6,824 nt of DNA from an uncultured Sutterella sp. (lineage in GTDB: Bacteria > Pseudomonadota > Gammaproteobacteria > Burkholderiales > Burkholderiaceae_F), in assembly GCA_902477615.1 (NCBI GenBank), contig CABSHY010000070.1, positions 1 through 6,824 on the forward strand, read 5' to 3'. The notes under the pieces are model-generated. The model had not been told where the DNA came from, made no database searches, and saw only the letters and a program-made list of their open reading frames with translations. This document shows, piece by piece, positions 1 to 6,324 of the stretch (the first letter of the stretch is position 1; each line of letters opens with the position of its first letter). A program made the translations under genes and the position numbers.

Positions 1-1
1 C

Positions 2-631
2 CACGGCATCAAGGCTTTGATGGAAAACACGACCGACGTGGCCATGGCTAGCCGGGATATGAAGTCTGCCGAAGTCGAAAACATGAAAAAGAGTGGCAAC
101 GAAGCTGTTCGTCATGTGGTGGCCATTGACGCTATCGTCCCTGTGATCAATCCTCGCAATGGTGTGAAGGATTTGACCTTGCAACAAATCCGTGACATCT
201 ATGCCGGTCGTATTAAGAACTGGAAGGAAGTTGGCGGTAAGAATGCTCGTATCACGGTCGTCTCCCGTGACTCTTCTTCGGGTACGTTTGAAACGTGGGA
301 ATCCTTGGTAATGAAGGGTGAACGTGTTCAACAACGTGCACTCTTGCAAGCCAGTAACGGTGCTGTGTTGCAAACGATTGCTAAGAACCCGAACGCTATC
401 GGTTATGTCGGTTTGGGCTATTTGACCAAGGACATCAAGGCTTTGTCCATCGGCGGTGTGAAGGCTACGATGAAGACGGCAGAAACGTTTGAATGGCCCT
501 TGTCTCGTGAGTTGTATCTCTTTACGAACAATCACGCTAACGCCGACACGAAGGCTTTGATCAACTACGCTTTGAGCAAGGATGGTCAAGCTTCTGTGAA
601 GGAAGTAGGCTTCGTTCCGGTTGCTCGCTAA
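2..631 (+). CDS. pstS: PstS, phosphate ABC transporter substrate-binding protein (5' end missing)
   Basis: This is the C-terminal 209 residues of a periplasmic phosphate-binding protein. The reading frame is open to the left edge, so the signal peptide and first lobe lie outside the window. The visible part begins HGIKALMENTTDVAMASRDM, a typical PBP-like segment of the PstS family. About residues 86-100 of the visible part read VVSRDSSSGTFETWE, the R-D-x-S-S-G-T loop that in this family contributes phosphate-contacting residues at the hinge. A later segment, NAIGYVGLGYL, is also characteristic. The protein captures inorganic phosphate and delivers it to the PstC/PstA channel. The stop codon is 33 bp before pstC on the same strand, consistent with one operon. 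Family assignment is firm. The exact subtype cannot be judged without the N-terminus. Confidence 0.93.
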   Translation, partial: HGIKALMENTTDVAMASRDMKSAEVENMKKSGNEAVRHVVAIDAIVPVINPRNGVKDLTLQQIRDIYAGRIKNWKEVGGKNARITVVSRDSSSGTFETWESLVMKGERVQQRALLQASNGAVLQTIAKNPNAIGYVGLGYLTKDIKALSIGGVKATMKTAETFEWPLSRELYLFTNNHANADTKALINYALSKDGQASVKEVGFVPVAR

Positions 632-634
632 TCG

Positions 635-655
635 AACTTCTCTTCAAACTTCTCT
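635..655 (+). repeat. Short direct repeat in the pstS-pstC gap
   Basis: The 9-base word aacttctct occurs at 635-643 and again at 647-655, a period of 12 bases, in the 33-bp gap between pstS and pstC. The gap is pyrimidine-rich and contains no purine-rich Shine-Dalgarno sequence before the pstC ATG. Function is unknown and chance is possible at this length. Confidence 0.5.
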
Positions 656-664
656 CTGATCGCT

Positions 665-1549
665 ATGACAAATGTTTTAACGAAACGTCGAGAAGGGTTT
701 GAAAAACAATTGGCAGTCATCGCTTTTGCTTCGATCTTAGCGTTGGCTGCCATTTTGGTTTTCCTTCTTTCTCAAGCGTTGCCGCTTTTTAGCGAAGTTT
801 CTTTCTTCCGATTCTTATTCGGTACCGAATGGTATCCGACGGGCGGCACGCCTGATTTTGAAATCGGTGCTTTGTTGGTAGCCAGCCTTTGTGTGGCAGC
901 AACCACGACTTTAATTTCGTTGCCGATCGGCTTATTGACGGCAGCGTATTTGGCGTACTTTGCTACGCCTTCTGTTCGTCAGGTTGTCAAGCCCGCTATC
1001 GAATTGTTGGCAGCCTTGCCCTCGGTCATTATCGGTTTCTTGGGGATGGTTTTGGTCGCTCCCTGGCTTCAAAACACGTTGGGTCTTGATTCCGGTCTTA
1101 ACTGGATGAATGCCTCCGTGATGTTAAGCCTCATGTGCGTTCCCTTTATCTGCTCCATTTCTGAAGACGCTCTTCGCAATGTGCCGACCGCTTTATCGGA
1201 AGCGTCTTTAGCCTTGGGCGCTACGCGTTGGGAAACGCTCTACAAGGTGCAATTCCGTTACGCTTTGGGCGGTATCGGAACGGCTGTGATGTTGGGTATT
1301 TCTCGTGCATTGGGCGAAACGATGGTGGTTTTGATGGTGGCCGGTGGTGCTGCCATTATTCCTGAAAGTTTCTTCGATCCTTTGCGTCCGATGACAGCAT
1401 CCATTGCCGCAGAAATGGCCGAAGCCGCTGTGGGTTCCACTCACTATCACGCATTGTTTGCCACCGGTTTAGTGCTTTTCGTGACGACGTTCATCTTTAA
1501 TGCAACGGCCTTTTACTTCACGAAAAAATATCAAATCGGTAAGCGCTAG
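665..1549 (+). CDS. pstC: PstC, phosphate ABC transporter permease
   Basis: A 294-residue inner-membrane permease that forms half of the high-affinity phosphate channel with PstA. A hydrophobic segment at about residues 15-38 is followed by an external loop containing TEWYPTGG (54-61), then about five more membrane segments. The cytoplasmic EAA loop, which docks on the ATPase PstB, reads EASLALGAT at 179-187. It is followed by SRALGET at 213-219, a hallmark of PstC/PstA-type permeases. Length is close to the usual 300-320. The gene lies 33 bp after pstS and 5 bp before the first ATG of pstA, so co-transcription is very likely. The ATG at 665 is preceded by a pyrimidine-rich stretch with no recognisable Shine-Dalgarno. 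It is still the best start, because the charged N-terminus MTNVLTKRREGFEKQ precedes the first membrane helix as expected. Confidence 0.96.
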   Translation: MTNVLTKRREGFEKQLAVIAFASILALAAILVFLLSQALPLFSEVSFFRFLFGTEWYPTGGTPDFEIGALLVASLCVAATTTLISLPIGLLTAAYLAYFATPSVRQVVKPAIELLAALPSVIIGFLGMVLVAPWLQNTLGLDSGLNWMNASVMLSLMCVPFICSISEDALRNVPTALSEASLALGATRWETLYKVQFRYALGGIGTAVMLGISRALGETMVVLMVAGGAAIIPESFFDPLRPMTASIAAEMAEAAVGSTHYHALFATGLVLFVTTFIFNATAFYFTKKYQIGKR

Positions 1550-1552
1550 GAG
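1548..1552 (+). promoter_or_regulatory. Shine-Dalgarno of pstA overlapping the pstC stop codon
   Basis: AGGAG shares its first two bases with the TAG stop of pstC (1547-1549). Two ATG codons follow in tandem at 1555 and 1558, leaving spacers of 2 and 5 bases. The spacing favours 1558. The overlap suggests translational coupling of pstC and pstA. Confidence 0.75.
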
Positions 1553-1557
1553 TCATG

Positions 1558-2439
1558 ATGACAGTATCAAAAGCTCGTTCTTCCAATGGACGTTACGTTG
1601 CAGAATTTATTGGCTTAAATTTAATGCGTGTGGCGACATTGATTACCGTTGGCGCCATTGTTGCCATCTTGTTCTACTTGATTGATAACGCATTGCCGGC
1701 ACTTTCTTGGGAATTTTTCTCTGAGTCGCCTCGTGAAATGATGACCGCAGGCGGTATCTGGCCTTGCATTGTCGGTACCTTCTATTTGGCAGTCGGTGCC
1801 ACGGTGATTGCTCTTCCGTTGGGTGTGGCCTCTGCTTTATATTTGACGGAATACGGTGGTCAAGGTCGCTTTGTGTCGGGCGTGCGCTTGGCCGTCTCGA
1901 ACTTGTCCGGTGTGCCTTCGGTGATCTTCGGTCTTTTCGGTTTGACGTTCTTTGTCACGTTCTGTGGCTTTGGCGTGAGCCTTTTATCCGGTATTTTGAC
2001 GTTGGCGCTTTTAGCCTTGCCGATCGTCATTAATACGACGGAAGCCGCATTAAACCAAGTTCCCCAAGCCTGGCGTGAAGCTTCTTTGGCTTTGGGTGCC
2101 ACGAAAAAGCAAACAATCTTTAAGATTGTGTTGCCGGCTGCCTTGCCCGGTCTTTTGACGGGGAACATTTTGGCTCTTTCCCGCGTAGCAGGGGAAACGG
2201 CTGCCATCATGTACACGGCTGCGGTTTTCTACACGCCCACGATGACGCACTCTGTGATGGATCCGGTGATGTCGTTGCCGTATCACATTTATGTGTTGGC
2301 CACTTCAAGTGTTGACGTCGAAGCCAGTTTGCCCTTGCAATACGGTACGGCCTTTGTGTTGGTGTTGATGGTTTTGGGTCTTAACGCTGTTGCTTTGACC
2401 ATCCGCTCTCGTGCACAGAAGAAGTTAGCTCGTCAGTAG
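1558..2439 (+). CDS. pstA: PstA, phosphate ABC transporter permease
   Basis: The second permease subunit of the Pst importer, 293 residues from the ATG at 1558 (294 from the adjacent ATG at 1555). I chose 1558 because the AGGAG at 1548-1552 would be only 2 bases from the first ATG. The protein has a membrane segment at about residues 23-44, an external loop containing PREMMTAGGIWP, and five further hydrophobic segments. The cytoplasmic EAA loop, WREASLALGAT at about 172-182, shares EASLALGAT exactly with PstC, which fits two paralogous half-channels contacting the same PstB dimer. SRVAGET lies at about 208-214. The gene ends the pst operon here: a hairpin and pepT follow, where pstB would normally be found. 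Gene identity is firm. Confidence 0.96.
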   Translation: MTVSKARSSNGRYVAEFIGLNLMRVATLITVGAIVAILFYLIDNALPALSWEFFSESPREMMTAGGIWPCIVGTFYLAVGATVIALPLGVASALYLTEYGGQGRFVSGVRLAVSNLSGVPSVIFGLFGLTFFVTFCGFGVSLLSGILTLALLALPIVINTTEAALNQVPQAWREASLALGATKKQTIFKIVLPAALPGLLTGNILALSRVAGETAAIMYTAAVFYTPTMTHSVMDPVMSLPYHIYVLATSSVDVEASLPLQYGTAFVLVLMVLGLNAVALTIRSRAQKKLARQ

Positions 2440-2468
2440 GACTTTCGATTATTCTTTTTTTCCAAATT

Positions 2469-2506
2469 TGGGCTTATAGTTATTTAATTGACTATAAGCC
2501 CATTTT
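2469..2506 (+). terminator. Hairpin after pstA, probable terminator, abutting the pepT ribosome binding site
   Basis: An 11-bp perfect stem pairs gggcttatagt (2470-2480) with actataagccc (2491-2501) around a 10-base loop. A T-A pair at 2469/2502 extends it to 12 bp. TTTT at 2503-2506 follows. This fits an intrinsic terminator for pstSCA, although the T tract is short. The pepT Shine-Dalgarno begins only 4 bases later, so the structure could instead, or also, affect pepT translation or read-through. Confidence 0.65.
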
Positions 2507-2510
2507 GTAT

Positions 2511-2516
2511 GGAGGT
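2511..2516 (+). promoter_or_regulatory. Shine-Dalgarno of pepT, deciding the start
   Basis: GGAGGT lies 7 bases before the ATG at 2524. An in-frame TTG at 2488 would extend the protein by 12 residues, but it lies in the loop of the preceding hairpin and has no ribosome binding site. The ATG at 2524 is therefore the start. Confidence 0.88.
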
Positions 2517-2523
2517 AAACGTT

Positions 2524-3768
2524 ATGGACCACGAGCAAAAGTCACACGCTTTGATTGAACGCTTTTTAGGTTATTTGGCGATTACGAGTCAGAGCGACCC
2601 AAAGGTGAAGACCGTTCCGTCAACCGAGACGCAATGGGATATGGCCAAAGTTTTGGAAGCTCAGCTCAAGCATTTAGGGCTTAAAGAAGTTCAAACGGAT
2701 GCGCACGCCATTGTGACGGGTCTTTTGCCTGCCAATGTTGAAGGTGTGAAGCCCGTGGGTTTTGTGGCCCATATGGACACGGTGGATGTGGGTTTAAATG
2801 CCGACATTCATCCGCAAGTGATTCATTACGTCGGGGGCGATGTTTGCCTCAATAAAGAAAAAGACATTTGGATTCGTGTAGCTGACCATCCGGAGCTTGA
2901 ACGCTATCGCGATCAATTCATTATTTTCACGGACGGCACGAGCGTTTTGGGGGCCGATAATAAGGCCGGTGTCACCAACGTTATGACCATGCTTGAAATC
3001 ATGGTAACGGAGCAACTCCCGCACGGCGACATTCGTGTGGCTTTCGTTCCGGATGAAGAAACGGGTTTGCGTGGCGCCAAGCTCTTAGACTTAGACAAAT
3101 TTAAGGTGGATTTCGCTTACACGGTCGATGGTGAAGACTTAGGCGAAGTGGTCTATGAAACCTACAACGCCGCCGAATGCCACTTTGATATCGAAGGGGT
3201 GACGACGCACCCGTGCGCAGCCAAGGGCGTGTTGGTCAATCCCATCTTGATTGCTCAAGACTTGATTAATAGCTTTAATCGTTTAGAGACGCCTGAAAAC
3301 ACGGATGAACGTGATGGTTACTATTGGTTTAAGACGATGACGGCCAATCCGGCTCGCGCTCATCTTCAACTCAATATCCGTGACTTTGATAATGCCAAGT
3401 ACGAAGCTCGTAAGGCTTATGTGTTGAGTGTGACCGAGGTTTTGCGTCAACGTTATCCGAAGGCCAAGATCAATGTCGATATTGAAGACATTTACAGCAA
3501 TATCTCCGGTGGTTTGGGTGAAGATCGCCTGCCGATTGATTTGATGTATGAAGCCTTAAAGGAACTTAACATCGAACCGCGCACGGTGGCGATGCGAGGT
3601 GGCACCGATGGCTCAGCTTTGACGGCTCGAGGTTTAGTAACGCCCAACTACTTTACGGGGGCTCACAATGCTCACGGCTATGCGGAATTTTTGCCCGTCG
3701 ACAGTTTTGTGGCCTCGTTGGATATGACCTTAAAGATCATTGAACTCTTGGTTCGCAAAGCCTCTTAA
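2524..3768 (+). CDS. pepT: PepT, tripeptide aminopeptidase (peptidase T)
   Basis: A 414-residue cytosolic di-zinc aminopeptidase of the M20 family that removes the N-terminal residue from tripeptides. Length is close to the roughly 408 residues of the enterobacterial enzyme. Expected metal and catalytic positions are visible: AHMDTVD (82-88) with ligand H83 and catalytic D85; LGADNKAG (142-149) with bridging D145; PDEETG (176-181) with general base E178 and ligand E179; TVDGE (200-204) with D202; and NAHGYAEF (382-389) with the last ligand H384. The dimerisation (lid) domain lies between about 210 and 330. The start at 2524 has a strong Shine-Dalgarno. The gene follows pstA by 84 bp and converges on ppk2. 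It has no evident role in phosphate metabolism, and no clear promoter was found between pstA and pepT, so expression may depend partly on read-through. Confidence 0.96.
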   Translation: MDHEQKSHALIERFLGYLAITSQSDPKVKTVPSTETQWDMAKVLEAQLKHLGLKEVQTDAHAIVTGLLPANVEGVKPVGFVAHMDTVDVGLNADIHPQVIHYVGGDVCLNKEKDIWIRVADHPELERYRDQFIIFTDGTSVLGADNKAGVTNVMTMLEIMVTEQLPHGDIRVAFVPDEETGLRGAKLLDLDKFKVDFAYTVDGEDLGEVVYETYNAAECHFDIEGVTTHPCAAKGVLVNPILIAQDLINSFNRLETPENTDERDGYYWFKTMTANPARAHLQLNIRDFDNAKYEARKAYVLSVTEVLRQRYPKAKINVDIEDIYSNISGGLGEDRLPIDLMYEALKELNIEPRTVAMRGGTDGSALTARGLVTPNYFTGAHNAHGYAEFLPVDSFVASLDMTLKIIELLVRKAS

Positions 3769-3784
3769 GAAAGTTGCTTGACTG

Positions 3785-3828
3785 AAAAAATCGGCTCCGA
3801 AGTTTGTTTTCGGAGCCGAAATTGTTTT
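3785..3828. terminator. Bidirectional terminator between pepT and ppk2
   Basis: An 11-bp perfect GC-rich stem pairs tcggctccgaa (3791-3801) with ttcggagccga (3809-3819) around a 7-base loop. On the minus strand it is followed directly by six T (complement of 3785-3790), a strong terminator for ppk2. On the plus strand it is followed by aattgtttt, a weaker tract that can serve pepT. Its position between convergent stop codons supports this role. Confidence 0.88.
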
Positions 3829-4936
3829 AATCGGCGGATTTCTTTTTCTTAATGAGATGCGAGACGTTTGTCGTCACATTCGCTCTTGAGAGGATGAGGG
3901 GATCGATACGACCGATCGAATCCATGTCCTTGCCATCGTAGTCAATGACAGACAAAACGTAACGGATCGCATTTAAACGCGCACGCTTTTTATCATCACT
4001 CTTAATGACAATCCAAGGGGAGGTGGTTGTGTTTGTAGCAAAGAACATCACTTCGCTCGCCTTGGTGTAATCGTCCCATTTGGATAAAGACGCAACGTCA
4101 ATTGGCGAGAGCTTCCAACGACGCAAGGGGTCGATTTGACGCGCCTTAAATCGGCGGTGTTGTTCCTCTTGCGTTACCGAGAACCATAACTTAATCAAAA
4201 TGGTGTCGGAGTGGATAATATTTTCTTCAAATTGTGGGCATTGACGCATGAATTCCGTGTATTGCTCATCCGTGCAAAAGCCCATAACGCGCTCGACACC
4301 GGCGCGGTTGTACCACGAGCGGTCAAAAAGGCGAATTTCACCGGGAGACGGCAAGTGCGCCACATAGCGCTGGAAGTACCATTGACCGCGTTCCGGATCG
4401 GTGGGCTTAGGCAAAGCCACAATGCTCGCTGTACGAGGATTTAAGTGCTCCATGAAGCGTTGAATCGTACCGCCCTTACCGGCGGCATCTCGACCTTCAA
4501 AAATGATGACAACTTTCTTACCCTTTTCTTTCACCCAATCTTGAAGCTTGATGAGTTCGACTTGTAAGCGATAGAGTTCTTTCTCGTAACGCTTTTTATT
4601 CATTTCGCGTTTATAGGGATACTCAGCCGTTTCCCAATTCTCAACGAGTTCGTTCTCATCGGGATCGTCACCTTCTTCAAGTTTTAAATGAAGGCGGGCT
4701 TCTTCGAGTAAGAGTTTCAAAACCTTGATGCGGTCCGCTGGGCGCTGCGTTTGAAGGACTTGATGCAACGCAGTCGAGTGCTCCATTACTTTTTCTTTGG
4801 AAATCGTTTGATTATTGATTTCCGTTTCAATTTCATTGCGAACCTCTTGAACTTCGTTGACGATGTCCATCCACTTTTGAAGGTCTTTTTGTTTGAGGTT
4901 TGCTAGATCTGAGGTTTTAATTTTTTCGTTGGCCAT
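3827..4936 (-). CDS. ppk2: Polyphosphate kinase 2 (PPK2), class I-like
   Basis: A 369-residue cytosolic enzyme of the PPK2 family, which transfers phosphate between polyphosphate and nucleoside diphosphates or monophosphates. The catalytic core is a P-loop kinase fold. Walker A is FEGRDAAGKGGT at 146-157. A second signature, WYFQRYVAHLP at 186-196, precedes the Walker B and lid region, LFDRSWYNRAGVERVMGF at 203-220, which carries the conserved Asp and Arg residues. The GRDAAGKGG form and single kinase domain point to the class that makes NTP from NDP. Residues 1 to about 105 lie before the core and look helical, highly charged and coiled-coil-like, with an acidic patch around 87-99. The C-terminus is lysine-rich (LIKKKKSAD). 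The ATG at 4936 opens the frame, but only a weak purine stretch precedes it. The neighbouring phoBR and pst genes fit a role in phosphate homeostasis. The exact nucleotide preference is inference. Confidence 0.94.
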   Translation of the reverse strand: MANEKIKTSDLANLKQKDLQKWMDIVNEVQEVRNEIETEINNQTISKEKVMEHSTALHQVLQTQRPADRIKVLKLLLEEARLHLKLEEGDDPDENELVENWETAEYPYKREMNKKRYEKELYRLQVELIKLQDWVKEKGKKVVIIFEGRDAAGKGGTIQRFMEHLNPRTASIVALPKPTDPERGQWYFQRYVAHLPSPGEIRLFDRSWYNRAGVERVMGFCTDEQYTEFMRQCPQFEENIIHSDTILIKLWFSVTQEEQHRRFKARQIDPLRRWKLSPIDVASLSKWDDYTKASEVMFFATNTTTSPWIVIKSDDKKRARLNAIRYVLSVIDYDGKDMDSIGRIDPLILSRANVTTNVSHLIKKKKSAD

Positions 4937-4977
4937 AACACGATCTCACGAATATCGATGAAGATACATTCACTCTA

Positions 4978-4992
4978 CCACGAAGCTCGTGG
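4978..4992 (-). other. Small stem-loop in the ppk2 leader
   Basis: A 6-bp perfect stem, ccacga (4978-4983) with tcgtgg (4987-4992), closes a 3-base loop about 42 bases upstream of the ppk2 start. No T tract follows, so it is not a terminator. If the weak promoter proposed upstream is real, the structure would sit near the 5' end of the ppk2 transcript. Confidence 0.4.
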
Positions 4993-4997
4993 ATTGC

Positions 4998-5026
4998 TTA
5001 ATCAAAAAGTCTTAATAATGTGTCCA
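4998..5026 (-). promoter_or_regulatory. Weak candidate promoter for ppk2
   Basis: On the minus strand, TGGACA (complement of 5021-5026) matches five of six bases of the sigma-70 -35 box. It is followed after 17 bases by GATTAA (complement of 4998-5003), which matches only three of six of the -10 box. It lies just after the phoR terminator and upstream of ppk2, where a promoter is expected. No Pho box resembling two CTGTCAT-type repeats was seen in this gap. Confidence 0.25.
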
Positions 5027-5030
5027 AAAG

Positions 5031-5062
5031 CAAAAACCTCGAAAAGGTTTTCGAGGTTTTTG
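5031..5062 (-). terminator. Intrinsic terminator of phoBR
   Basis: A 15-bp perfect inverted repeat, caaaaacctcgaaaa (5031-5045) with ttttcgaggtttttg (5048-5062), flanks a central gg. The likely folded form is a CCTCGAAA stem with a tetraloop, an A tract before it and a T tract after it. It lies 4 bases beyond the phoR stop. On the minus strand the T tract is TTTTTGCTTTT. The sequence is symmetric and could stop transcription from either side. Confidence 0.92.
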
Positions 5063-5066
5063 AGGA

Positions 5067-6302
5067 TTAACGAACAAGAATCTCTGAAGGAAAGATCAGA
5101 CTGAAGGTGGAACCTTCGCCGAGCTTGGATTCAATGATGAGTTTGCAGTGATTGCGAATGGCAATGTGTTTGACAATGGCAAGTCCCAGACCCGTGCCGC
5201 CGGTGTCTCTTGAACGACTTTTATCAGCACGGTAAAAGCGCTCTGTCAAACGCGGAAGGTCTTTTTCTGCAATCCCGATTCCGTTATCTTTAACAGCGTA
5301 AATACAAGCATCGGTTTCTTTGTCATAGTGCCAAGAGATATCAATTTTTCCGTTATCGGGCGTATAGCGAACGGCGTTACTGACAAGGTTTGAGCAAGCA
5401 CTGCGAATTTCATCCACGTAACCCAAAATAGCAAAGTCCGTATCAATGTGCGTCGTGATGGTGTGGCGACCGCGAGATAAGGCAACACAGTCTTCTGCGA
5501 CACCGGCAACCAAGCGTTGCATGCTCACGACTTCTGGGCTTTCAGAGGCCACGTCGTCTTTATTTTCAAGCGAAGACAACGCCAAGAGGTCGTTGACCAA
5601 ATTTTTCATGCGAGAGGATTCGTCTTGCATGATGGTGAGTTGCTCACGAATGGTTTTTTCATCAATTTCGGGACTGGCAAGGATCATGTCCAAAAAGCCC
5701 GAAAGGACAGTCAAGGGGGTACGAAGTTCGTGGCTGACATTGGCCACAAAGTCTTTGCGCATGCTGTCGATGCGATGTTGTTCCGTCACGTCATGCGTCA
5801 CGATAATAAAGTGCGTTCTATCGGCGACCACGGCAGACAAAAGCAATTCACGCCCTGGTTCTTTGGAGAGCACTTTAATGGGTTTGGAGAAGTCGCCTTC
5901 GGAGAGGTACTGCAAGATCTTCTTGTCTGAAATAACAGAGTCGATTGCAACCCCTAAATGTTTCGTGAGCTTAATGCCTAAGTGATGTTCGGCAGCAGGA
6001 TTACACCATTCAATCGACTGACCGCTACGGATCAAAATGACGCCTTCAGGCAAAGCTGCCAAGGATAAACGGTAGCGATCCAATCGGGCCGTCACGCGAG
6101 AGCGGTCACTGTCTCGCATTTGTTCAACTTCGTTGGCATCAATCCAACCATCTCCCATTCTGACAAGAACCCACAAGTAAGCGGCCGCCAACAAGCCACA
6201 AGTCGTGGCGACGGTCATCATTAAGGAGCTTGTAAAGTAGAGGAAGACGGCAAAAAGGACGATACCCGTGAGTATCCATCCTGCTTGTTTACGCGGAGTC
6301 AT
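5067..6302 (-). CDS. phoR: PhoR, phosphate regulon sensor histidine kinase
   Basis: A 411-residue membrane-bound sensor kinase that controls PhoB phosphorylation in response to phosphate transport. Two N-terminal membrane helices at about 9-25 and 27-48 are joined by almost no periplasmic loop, as in other PhoR proteins. A charged linker and a PAS domain at about 75-175 follow. The HisKA domain carries VANVSHELRTPLT (186-198) with phospho-acceptor H191. The ATPase domain shows the N box (N305 to N309, NLVSNAVRYTP), the G1 box DNGIG (339-343), the F box ERFYRAD (354-360) and the G2 box GGTGLG (368-373). All catalytic motifs look intact. Length is close to the 431 residues of the E. coli protein. 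The gene is 22 bp after phoB, with AAGG 7 bases before its ATG, so phoBR is one operon, and a strong terminator follows. Confidence 0.95.
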   Translation of the reverse strand: MTPRKQAGWILTGIVLFAVFLYFTSSLMMTVATTCGLLAAAYLWVLVRMGDGWIDANEVEQMRDSDRSRVTARLDRYRLSLAALPEGVILIRSGQSIEWCNPAAEHHLGIKLTKHLGVAIDSVISDKKILQYLSEGDFSKPIKVLSKEPGRELLLSAVVADRTHFIIVTHDVTEQHRIDSMRKDFVANVSHELRTPLTVLSGFLDMILASPEIDEKTIREQLTIMQDESSRMKNLVNDLLALSSLENKDDVASESPEVVSMQRLVAGVAEDCVALSRGRHTITTHIDTDFAILGYVDEIRSACSNLVSNAVRYTPDNGKIDISWHYDKETDACIYAVKDNGIGIAEKDLPRLTERFYRADKSRSRDTGGTGLGLAIVKHIAIRNHCKLIIESKLGEGSTFSLIFPSEILVR

Positions 6303-6324
6303 TTTGTAGCCTTAGCGATGTCAA

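Larger units (their letters stand above)
4937..5066. other. Intergenic region between ppk2 and phoR
   Basis: This 130-bp AT-rich gap contains the phoR terminator, a weak candidate ppk2 promoter and a small stem-loop. I see no tRNA, small coding frame with a ribosome binding site, or Pho box. Its short length and the strong terminator suggest ppk2 is transcribed separately from phoBR. Confidence 0.7.

Noticed and set aside
1860..2216. A 118-residue open frame on the minus strand opposite pstA
   Set aside because: It is antisense to a clear permease gene and shows no recognisable domain; its Lys-, Pro- and Ala-rich composition follows from the codon bias of pstA.
2452..2480. Possible pepT promoter with TATAGT (2475-2480) as -10
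   Set aside because: The only upstream hexamer at proper spacing (ttcttt) is a poor -35 box, and the -10 candidate lies inside the hairpin stem.
2488..2523. A longer pepT starting at TTG 2488
   Set aside because: The extra 12 codons overlap the terminator-like hairpin, have no Shine-Dalgarno, and are not expected in peptidase T; GGAGGT serves the ATG at 2524.
4211..4444. Small open frame on the plus strand within ppk2
   Set aside because: It is antisense to the Walker B region of ppk2 and has no translation signal or recognisable protein features.
4937..5030. PhoB binding site (Pho box) upstream of ppk2
   Set aside because: I looked for two CTGTCAT-like repeats 11 bases apart on both strands and saw nothing close enough to report.
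5446..5985. A 179-residue open frame on the plus strand opposite phoR
   Set aside because: It is fully antisense to a well-supported phoR, has no ribosome binding site, and its composition (rich in Ser, Arg, Met and Cys) looks like a shadow of the real gene.
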